5,665 nucleotides of DNA from GWB1-54-5 sp035290085. GTDB taxonomy: Bacteria > Patescibacteriota > Gracilibacteria > Peribacterales > Peribacteraceae. The stretch covers positions 1-5,665 of the forward strand of contig DATDVK010000015.1 of the NCBI GenBank assembly GCA_035290085.1, in the 5' to 3' direction. Under the pieces are notes generated by a model. The model did not search any database, was not told where the DNA came from, and saw only the letters and a program-made list of their open reading frames with translations. Positions 1-3,783 of this stretch are shown here, piece by piece; the stretch's first letter is position 1, and every line of letters starts with the position of its first letter. The translations under genes were made by a program, and so were the position numbers.

Positions 1-676
1 CCGTGAATGCCTTGAGATCCGCACAGGAGCTTGCTCGCTGCGGGGAATCGGATGCCATGTTCACCATGACCTCGGGGTACTTCACGTTCAGGTACCCCTT
101 GCTGGGCTCCTCCGTCTTCTCCTCCTTCAGCCGCCACATCATCTCCGCCATTTCCCCGCGGTTCACCTGCTGGTCCAGTTTCTCAATAGAGAGGGGAATG
201 GCCTTGGAACTCTCCAGTGCTCGCACGAAAGGTTCGTACCAGTCCGGCGAGTATTCCTGGATGCTCTGGCCGTAGGCGCGTGCGAGGATCTTGGATGCTT
301 CTGCGAAGTTAATGGCTTTCTCCGGTTTGAAGGTTCCGTCCGGGTATCCCTCTATAATTCCTTCCTGCTTCGCGGTGCAGACGTATTCTGCAAACCACTG
401 CTCCCGGACGTCCGGGAAGCAATCGTCGCCGGAAACTTTTGTTCCGCGGCTCTCGAGGATGATCTTGAGGAATTCCGCGCGGTTGATGTCTGCCGTTGGC
501 TTGTACGTTCCGTCTTCGTACCCTTCCACCACTCCTTCTTCCTGGAGGAACTGAATGGCTTCGGAGTAGGGGGTGAGGCCAGGGCGCACATCATTGAAAC
601 CGAGCGCAGGGGCGGGCAGCGCGGAGAGAACTATCGCGCAGAGGCAGAGACGTGCAGTCGTGCGGAGAGATTGCAT
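1..676 (-). CDS. SLH-domain exported protein, C-terminus cut by window edge
   Basis: The ATG at 676-674 opens a minus-strand frame that stays open for 225 codons to the left edge. Residues 1-26 form a signal peptide: Arg5 and Arg9, a hydrophobic core around 10-22, then a likely signal peptidase site near PAPALG. Three S-layer homology units follow. SLH1 (about 27-76) has FNDV, GYEDGTYKP at 52-60 and NRAEF at 65-69. SLH2 (about 87-136) has FPDV, GYPDGTFKP at 110-118 and FAEASKI. SLH3 (about 143-186) is divergent: it keeps NRGEMAEMMW but lacks the GYxDGTxxP turn. SLH triplets normally anchor exported proteins to cell-wall polymer; here they sit at the N-terminus, so the functional part would lie beyond residue 190, outside the window. 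No Shine-Dalgarno sequence precedes the ATG; the start rests on the signal peptide. Family call is firm, specific function unknown. Confidence 0.93.
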   Translation of the reverse strand, partial: MQSLRTTARLCLCAIVLSALPAPALGFNDVRPGLTPYSEAIQFLQEEGVVEGYEDGTYKPTADINRAEFLKIILESRGTKVSGDDCFPDVREQWFAEYVCTAKQEGIIEGYPDGTFKPEKAINFAEASKILARAYGQSIQEYSPDWYEPFVRALESSKAIPLSIEKLDQQVNRGEMAEMMWRLKEEKTEEPSKGYLNVKYPEVMVNMASDSPQRASSCADLKAFT

Positions 677-758
677 GGTGGATGAGAGGAAAGGGTAGAG
701 AAAGACTACCAGAATAGGGGCAGTCTCCAAGGGGGAAGACGGGAGCGGGGGATAGTTC

Positions 759-830
759 TTACGGATTTGTGCCGTAAAACTGAGCAAAATATTTGTTCAA
801 TAGAACAACCATCCTGCGCAAGTGGCAGGA
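759..830. repeat. three short inverted repeats between the 48-aa and SLH genes
   Basis: Within 72 bases lie TTACGG/CCGTAA with a 7-base loop (759-777), TTGTTC/GAACAA with a 4-base loop (793-808) and TCCTGC/GCAGGA with a 7-base loop (812-830), all perfect. Read on the minus strand the middle one is followed by ATATTTT, so it could be a weak terminator of the 48-aa gene. Any of them could be an operator for the SLH gene. Single 6-bp palindromes are common by chance; three in a row is less so. The rest of the 677-853 gap shows no convincing gene or promoter. Confidence 0.4.
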
Positions 831-853
831 GGATTTTCGTTTCTTACGGCCAG

Positions 854-1000
854 CTACCTCTCGGTGCTGGCACTCGTGGTGGGGGGCTTCTCGATGGTGT
901 GGTTGTGCTGTATGCTCAGGCTGAGCGCGAACAACACGAAACCAGCGAGGAAGAGGAGCCCAGCGAATGCGAGTCCCCAGGGAGAGTTTCTCTTTTCCAT
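854..1000 (-). CDS. small single-span membrane protein (48 aa)
   Basis: A minus-strand ATG at 1000-998 reads 48 codons to TAG at 856-854. The N-terminus is charged (MEKRNSPWG), residues about 9-30 form one strongly hydrophobic helix (GLAFAGLLFLAGFVLFALSLSI), and the tail is polar (QHNHTIEKPPTTSASTER). The ATG is preceded by GATGAGGT with a GAGG core seven bases upstream, a good Shine-Dalgarno fit, which supports a real gene. Topology may be N-in with a short outer tail, or a secreted signal-anchor; the sequence does not decide. It lies 177 bases upstream of the SLH gene in the same direction but is probably not tightly coupled to it. The overlapping plus-strand frames also look hydrophobic, but only as the reverse of this helix. 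I recognise no family. Confidence 0.72.
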   Translation of the reverse strand: MEKRNSPWGLAFAGLLFLAGFVLFALSLSIQHNHTIEKPPTTSASTER

Positions 1001-1039
1001 TTCTCTACCTCATCCTTCGGTTACGAAGAGTTGTGCTGC

Positions 1040-1065
1040 AAAAAAACGACACTGCAGAGCAGTGT
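1040..1065 (-). terminator. intrinsic terminator or attenuator in the leader of the 48-aa gene
   Basis: On the minus strand ACACTGC pairs with GCAGTGT (7 bp, loop TCT, 1065-1049), followed by CG and seven T (1046-1040), the layout of a Rho-independent terminator. No minus-strand gene lies between it and the divergent 1283 start, so it either ends an unseen short transcript or works as an attenuator in front of the 48-aa gene 40 bases downstream. Confidence 0.7.
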
Positions 1066-1069
1066 AGTT

Positions 1070-1107
1070 AGCATATACATTTATTGAATAAAGTCAAAAT
1101 ATGTCAA
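1070..1107 (-). promoter_or_regulatory. probable minus-strand promoter(s) for the 48-aa membrane protein
   Basis: Read on the minus strand, a perfect TTGACA -35 box lies at 1107-1102 with ATAAAT after 17 bases (1084-1079). A second candidate, TTGACT at 1097-1092, has TATGCT after 16 bases (1075-1070). The stretch is AT-rich between GC-richer flanks. Either would start transcription at about 1063-1072, next to the terminator hairpin at 1049-1065. The choice between the two is open. Confidence 0.5.
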
Positions 1108-1116
1108 TAGATTGAC
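1093..1116. promoter_or_regulatory. three GTCAA boxes, possible operator
   Basis: GTCAA occurs at 1093-1097 and again exactly ten bases on at 1103-1107; its inverse TTGAC follows at 1112-1116, so the last two form an inverted repeat with a 4-base spacer. One-helical-turn spacing in an intergenic promoter region is what a dimeric regulator would need. The boxes also coincide with the proposed -35 elements, so part of the repetition may simply be TTGAC promoter sequence. Confidence 0.3.
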
Positions 1117-1124
1117 CAGCCTTC

Positions 1125-1242
1125 GTTCGCTGTGTGCGAACTTCGGCCGGCGGGATCAGCCAGAGTCGTTTTCTGTGGGTGTTGTGGGCCTGAAAACTCT
1201 GGATATCTCCAATCTAAAAGCAAGTTGTCGTGTTGACAACTT
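1125..1242. repeat. three successive inverted repeats upstream of the 114-aa gene
   Basis: Perfect GTTCGC/GCGAAC arms with a 5-base loop lie at 1125-1141. CCAGAG plus TTTTC pair with GAAAA plus CTCTGG across 1160-1202, with a 3-base bulge. A perfect 8-bp pair AAGTTGTC/GACAACTT with a 5-base loop lies at 1222-1242. The last includes a TTGACA (1233-1238) that could serve as a -35 box, so a protein bound to the palindrome could block a promoter. The stretch has no convincing gene. It may be a structured leader, an operator region or both. Confidence 0.4.
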
Positions 1243-1272
1243 AGATGACTGGATTACTGTGAAACACTTTCC

Positions 1273-1278
1273 TATAAC
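1273..1278 (+). promoter_or_regulatory. TATAAC -10-like box four bases before the ATG
   Basis: TATAAC (5 of 6 to consensus) ends four bases before the ATG at 1283 and no Shine-Dalgarno sequence is present. This could mean a leaderless messenger starting at or next to the ATG, although the distance is slightly short for a usual +1. No good -35 stands at 16-18 bases. The other option is TTGACA at 1233-1238 with a poor -10 (TACTGT, 1255-1260). Confidence 0.35.
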
Positions 1279-1282
1279 TCCC

Positions 1283-1627
1283 ATGCTCAAGCAGTTCCTC
1301 TACGCCGTTGTCATCAGTCTTCTGTTCTCTGCTTCTGCGGCAGCCGCCGCGGGATTAGAGGGGACACACCCGTACGACCAGCCAGAGCGCATCGTGCGCG
1401 GGAACACCCACCGCAACAACAAGCACACGTGGGGGTACCGGGAAATTCAGCGGTTCTACGCAAGCCGCTACCGCACCTACACACACATGCTCCACCCGTA
1501 CTACCGCAAGGCTCCGTATCAGATGTATGGCCGTATTCCCGACAACCAGTTCAACGAGCCGTACGGCACCTTCGCCTCCGAAGTCATACGCCCGGACCGG
1601 GTCTACGAAAGTCGCTCAGAGAGTTGA
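1283..1627 (+). CDS. small exported Tyr/Arg-rich protein (114 aa)
   Basis: The reading frame is open from 1112, but the ATG at 1283 is chosen because it begins a clean signal peptide: MLKQ, a hydrophobic stretch (about residues 5-17), then an alanine run (AAAAA, 19-23) before GLEG, giving likely cleavage near residue 23. The mature part of about 91 residues is rich in Tyr, Arg, His and Asn, with YREIQRFYASRYRTYTHML at 52-70 and YYRKAPYQMYGRIP at 73-86. It is basic, lacks cysteine and has no second membrane span, so it is probably released or bound to the envelope; the Tyr/Arg content suggests contact with polyanions or cell-wall material, which is inference only. It stands alone, between its own upstream region and the terminator at 1689-1740. 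I recognise no family. Confidence 0.75.
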   Translation: MLKQFLYAVVISLLFSASAAAAAGLEGTHPYDQPERIVRGNTHRNNKHTWGYREIQRFYASRYRTYTHMLHPYYRKAPYQMYGRIPDNQFNEPYGTFASEVIRPDRVYESRSES

Positions 1628-1688
1628 TTCGCAATTGGAGGAGGATTAGCTTCCTATGATGCCGGGTGTCTCTGATGCCTGGTATACC

Positions 1689-1740
1689 GAGCGGGCTCCC
1701 ATCCGTTATTCCCTGTTCTCCAGGAGCCCGCTCACTTTTT
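1689..1740 (+). terminator. intrinsic terminator after the 114-aa gene
   Basis: GAGCGGGCTCC (1689-1699) pairs perfectly with GGAGCCCGCTC (1723-1733), 11 bp and GC-rich, around a 23-base loop, and is followed by AC and TTTTT at 1736-1740. It lies 61 bases after the TGA at 1625-1627 and closes that transcription unit. Confidence 0.85.
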
Positions 1741-1755
1741 GCTGTGGTTGGATAA

Positions 1756-1784
1756 TTGACGGGACACTGAGATGACAGTATTTT
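1756..1784 (+). promoter_or_regulatory. promoter ahead of the two-hairpin region
   Basis: TTGACG (1756-1761, 5 of 6) and TATTTT (1779-1784, 4 of 6) are separated by exactly 17 bases, predicting a start at about 1791. That is two bases before the first hairpin at 1793. It lies just after the terminator of the preceding gene and 135 bases before a second promoter, so it seems to serve something other than the 395-aa gene, or is an alternative longer-leader promoter for it. Confidence 0.55.
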
Positions 1785-1790
1785 CCTGCA

Positions 1791-1861
1791 GACGAGCGGT
1801 TTGGCCACCGTTCGCCCTCCGGCTGGTCCTCGGGCTCAAGTCCCGGGGACCAGCTTCATTT
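1791..1861 (+). ncRNA. candidate small structured RNA, or structured leader
   Basis: Two hairpins follow the promoter at 1756-1784 directly. Hairpin 1 (1793-1814) pairs CGAGCGGT with ACCGTTCG (8 bp, one G-U, loop TTGGCC). Hairpin 2 (1822-1854) pairs GCTGGTCCTCGGG with CCCGGGGACCAGC (13 bp, one G-U) around a 7-base loop CTCAAGT, then TTCATTTA, a poor U-tract. No convincing start codon with Shine-Dalgarno lies in it. Hairpin 2 resembles a tRNA acceptor stem stacked on a T-arm, with a 7-base loop close to the TTCRANY pattern, but D and anticodon arms are missing, so it is not a tRNA. It could be a short independent RNA of about 70 bases or the front of a long leader for the gene at 1966. Confidence 0.4.
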
Positions 1862-1893
1862 ACAGACCACAGGTACGTTCTTTGTCATTTCTG

Positions 1894-1915
1894 CCTGCAA
1901 ATAGGGGATTGCAGG
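1894..1915. repeat. inverted repeat next to the 1919 promoter
   Basis: CCTGCAA (1894-1900) and TTGCAGG (1909-1915) are perfect inverted copies around an 8-base spacer, ending three bases before the -35 box at 1919. The position suits an operator or activator site. A 7-bp inverted repeat is expected a few times by chance in a window this size. Confidence 0.3.
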
Positions 1916-1918
1916 ATA

Positions 1919-1946
1919 TTGACAAATATATCATTTATTATACAAT
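1919..1946 (+). promoter_or_regulatory. near-consensus promoter of the 395-aa gene
   Basis: A perfect TTGACA (1919-1924) is followed after 16 AT-rich bases by TACAAT (1941-1946, 5 of 6). The expected start is about 1953, giving a leader of only about 13 bases before the ATG at 1966, with no Shine-Dalgarno sequence in it (ctccatttccctccc). Confidence 0.75.
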
Positions 1947-1965
1947 ATTACTCCATTTCCCTCCC

Positions 1966-3153
1966 ATGTTCTTCGCGACTCTCCATCATAGGGATACGAA
2001 GCGGCTTCTCGCCTGTCTTTTAGTTTTCCTGCTTGTCTTCACCGTGAGTGTGCAGGCGGACGCCGCCACCCAGTGGCGGAGGTATGAAGATCCGGAGACC
2101 GGTCTCTCCTTACGCTTCCCCTCATACTGGGGCGCAGATCCCCGCGAGAAGGAACAAGATCCCAAGCTCATTGTCACGTTCCTCGCACCCGTGACGGGCG
2201 AGTGGACAAACAAGGAGCAGCCGGCAACGGTGGAACTGCGTGCAGTGAAGACCGAATCGTCGGAACTCGCGGATGTCCGCGGGCTCGCTGACGGATTCCA
2301 GCGCTACTACCTGGACCGCGAGCACATCTACCGCGCGTTCCAGCGCGATGATATAGAGGTGAACAGCAGACCTGCCGTGGAGTTCAGCTACACCATGCTC
2401 GGGGAAGGGGAGACCCGGTACGTGAAGGAGATCTGGCAGGCGGTGGGCACGCTGGCTGTGAGCATGCGCTTTGCCACCTACGCGGATGCAAACCACCGCG
2501 AGGAACACTACGAGGAGATTTTCCGTGACATGGTGCAGTCCCTCATCCGCGTGCACGACAACGATACTCTCACACCAACCGACAATCTCCTGTCCCTTGG
2601 AGGGGAGCTCTCGGACTGGGCGGAGCCTCGCACGCGCAGCGCGATCCCTGATCATGAGCTCCCTCGCGTGTACTACATGAAAGGCGGCATGACGGTGCGC
2701 TACCCCGAGGAGTGGATTGCCGAGCCTCTGTACGAGAACCTCTTCTCCGAGTCGGCCACTCTCACGGCTGACAAGAAGAATGCCCTCCCCTTCGTCGTGA
2801 CCGTTACCGATCTCTACGACGTGTTCATTGCGAACGCGGAAGTCTTTCCCGACCGCGAGATGCTCGTGGAGAAAGGAGACGACTTCTGGCTGCAGACCGT
2901 CGTCGATGCGCAGATTGCGCACTTCACGGAGCGCGTGCCGGAATTCGAACTCCTGAAGAACACGGAGATGACAGTGGACGGCAGGCCTGCGATATTCCTG
3001 GAGTACAGGGGAAAGAACGGTACCGGAGAGCGGCAGACCCGCAGCGAAGTGCTCACGGTGGACCGCCGCGTCCTCTATTCCTTCCTGTACATTCCGGGGA
3101 CGGAGGCAACAAGGATGTTTGAGAAGATGGTGGAGAGCGTGGTACTGCCGTAG
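1966..3153 (+). CDS. exported two-domain protein with tandem PsbP/DUF1795-like repeats (395 aa)
   Basis: The frame is open from 1801, but the ATG at 1966 starts a proper signal peptide and lies downstream of the strong promoter at 1919-1946, which excludes the longer form. Residues 1-33 are a signal peptide (HHRDTKR, then a Leu/Val/Phe core, then VQADAA). Two related domains of about 160 residues follow. Domain 1 (about 36-197) has GLSLRFPSYW at 46-55 and VNSRPAVEFSY at 132-142. Domain 2 (about 235-395) has GMTVRYPEEW at 241-250 and VDGRPAIFLEY at 337-347. Each ends with a helix of the type FRDMVQSL / FEKMVESV. The order (FP/YPxxW strand, middle strands, xRPAxxxxY, C-terminal helix) resembles small exported PsbP/Mog1-fold or DUF1795 domains, which I offer as a fold-level likeness only. 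A linker with TPTDN joins them. Role unknown; likely outside the membrane. Confidence 0.85.
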   Translation: MFFATLHHRDTKRLLACLLVFLLVFTVSVQADAATQWRRYEDPETGLSLRFPSYWGADPREKEQDPKLIVTFLAPVTGEWTNKEQPATVELRAVKTESSELADVRGLADGFQRYYLDREHIYRAFQRDDIEVNSRPAVEFSYTMLGEGETRYVKEIWQAVGTLAVSMRFATYADANHREEHYEEIFRDMVQSLIRVHDNDTLTPTDNLLSLGGELSDWAEPRTRSAIPDHELPRVYYMKGGMTVRYPEEWIAEPLYENLFSESATLTADKKNALPFVVTVTDLYDVFIANAEVFPDREMLVEKGDDFWLQTVVDAQIAHFTERVPEFELLKNTEMTVDGRPAIFLEYRGKNGTGERQTRSEVLTVDRRVLYSFLYIPGTEATRMFEKMVESVVLP

Positions 3154-3158
3154 CCAAC

Positions 3159-3214
3159 GAGCGGGTAGCGATTAGCGTGTAGCGGCTAGCAGCTAATCGC
3201 TAACCGCTAACCGC
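3159..3214. repeat. palindromic array of eight heptanucleotides
   Basis: Five bases after the TAG of the 395-aa gene the sequence runs in steps of seven: GAGCGGG, TAGCGAT, TAGCGTG, TAGCGGC, TAGCAGC, TAATCGC, TAACCGC, TAACCGC. The first half carries TAGCG and the second half its reverse complement, so the array folds into a 17-bp hairpin with one mismatch (3160-3176 with 3192-3208, 15-base loop). Because of the 7-base period the stem can also shift one unit, pairing 3160-3170 with 3205-3215, directly before TTTAAA. It may act as a terminator, a dispersed repeat or a protein-binding array. Confidence 0.8.
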
Positions 3215-3256
3215 TTTAAACAATAGAAGAACTACTCAGATTTTGATCTCCAGAGG

Positions 3257-3285
3257 ATGACACCTCATCTCCCCCGTACTATACT
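3257..3285 (+). promoter_or_regulatory. promoter of the 86-aa membrane protein
   Basis: ATGACA (3257-3262, 5 of 6 to TTGACA) and TATACT (3280-3285, 5 of 6 to TATAAT) are separated by exactly 17 bases. The expected start is about 3292, giving a leader of about 48 bases that ends in the Shine-Dalgarno sequence AGAAGGGAG (3325-3333), six bases before the ATG. Confidence 0.7.
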
Positions 3286-3339
3286 TCTCCACCGGTCATT
3301 CTTTCCGCAGTCTCAAGTTCAAGCAGAAGGGAGTGTGCC

Positions 3340-3600
3340 ATGAACGGTCTTGCTGTTCTGGTTACAAGGCAGCCGGAGTCGCCACCAGCCGACTGGCCGA
3401 CGATTTTTTTCTATTCGGTCATGGTCGGGCTGATGCTGTACTTCGCGGGCCATCTCACGAGGGCCTGGTACGAGACCATCCGCTTCCGCCTCTGGCGGAG
3501 CCCCCACATGAATCAACTTGTGGGCTCCACGGCGCTGTGGGTGTTCTTCGTGGCGATGGGTGTGTTCTGCGTTGTGCAACGCGTTGCTGCCAAGTACTGA
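3340..3600 (+). CDS. small membrane protein with two spans (86 aa)
   Basis: The ATG at 3340 follows AAGGGAG at good spacing and a matching promoter, and the frame ends with TGA at 3598-3600. Two hydrophobic helices are visible: about residues 20-39 (PTIFFYSVMVGLMLYFAGHL) and about 62-80 (GSTALWVFFVAMGVFCVVQ). The loop between them is strongly basic (TRAWYETIRFRLWRSPHMNQ, 40-59), so by the positive-inside rule the loop faces the cytoplasm and both ends face out. Pro-rich residues 11-20 precede the first span. No catalytic motif is visible and I recognise no family. Overlapping frames on both strands are shadows: they lack a Shine-Dalgarno sequence and have arginine/proline-rich, non-protein-like composition. 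It has its own promoter and seems to be a single-gene unit. Confidence 0.82.
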   Translation: MNGLAVLVTRQPESPPADWPTIFFYSVMVGLMLYFAGHLTRAWYETIRFRLWRSPHMNQLVGSTALWVFFVAMGVFCVVQRVAAKY

Positions 3601-3620
3601 CTGACCGGATCAACCTTTGT

Positions 3621-3647
3621 GTCACCCTTCGACAAGCTCAGGGTGAC
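3621..3647. repeat. short palindromic intergenic repeat (CACCCTTCGACAAGCTCAGGGTG type)
   Basis: GTCACCCT (3621-3628) and AGGGTGAC (3640-3647) form a perfect 8-bp stem around the 11-base loop TCGACAAGCTC. From memory, this exact CCCTTCGACAAGCTCAGGG core is a common dispersed palindrome between genes of many bacteria, including candidate phyla. It starts 21 bases after the 86-aa stop codon and has no T-run, so it is a weak terminator at best, though it may stabilise the 3' end of the messenger. Confidence 0.7.
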
Positions 3648-3652
3648 CGGCC

Positions 3653-3680
3653 GCCGCCCATCTCGAAAGGGATGGGTGGC
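3653..3680 (+). repeat. second hairpin, adjacent to the first
   Basis: GCCGCCCATC (3653-3662) pairs with GATGGGTGGC (3671-3680), 10 bp with one G-U that is only paired in plus-strand RNA, around the loop TCGAAAGG. It begins five bases after the palindrome at 3621-3647, so the two form a double hairpin in the 3' region of the 86-aa gene. No T-run follows. Confidence 0.6.
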
Positions 3681-3746
3681 TTGGCATGCGATAGTTCACT
3701 TCTAGCAGGCAGATACTCGAGGATTGCAAAATCGTGAGTATGTTGT

Positions 3747-3775
3747 TTGCTATTGAATATTCCTTCGTCTAGCAT
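3747..3775 (+). promoter_or_regulatory. candidate promoter of the 286-aa gene, leaderless type
   Basis: TTGCTA (3747-3752, 4 of 6) and TAGCAT (3770-3775, 4 of 6) are separated by 17 bases. The predicted start, 7-8 bases after the -10 box, falls on or just before the ATG at 3784. Since there is no Shine-Dalgarno sequence (catttctcgcg precedes the ATG), the messenger may be leaderless. Confidence 0.45.
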
Positions 3776-3783
3776 TTCTCGCG

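Noticed and set aside
793..808. LexA-type SOS box
   Set aside because: The arms are in the order GTTC-N4-GAAC, the inverse of the Gram-positive GAAC-N4-GTTC box, and no SOS gene is adjacent.
767..1087. Two plus-strand frames (about 767-1087 and 822-1067) with a hydrophobic stretch
   Set aside because: They start at TTG or GTG, and the hydrophobic part is the reverse of the 48-aa membrane helix, which has better start signals.
1656..1775. 39-codon plus-strand frame starting ATGATGCCGGG after an AGGAGG-like string at about 1637-1643
   Set aside because: It runs straight through the 11-bp terminator at 1689-1740, its product has no protein-like pattern, and the spacing to AGGAGG is long.
1822..1854. 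tRNA gene suggested by the T-arm-like loop and GGACCA
   Set aside because: No D arm, anticodon arm or separate 5' acceptor strand can be placed; the stem closes on itself as one hairpin.
2005..2016. Lipobox-like LLAC in the signal peptide of the 395-aa protein
   Set aside because: The cysteine (residue 17) sits at the start of the hydrophobic core, not its end, so it cannot be a signal peptidase II site.
2122..2922. 266-codon minus-strand frame opposite the 395-aa gene
   Set aside because: His/Arg/Val-rich product typical of an antisense shadow in GC-rich coding DNA; the plus strand has promoter, signal peptide and repeated domains.
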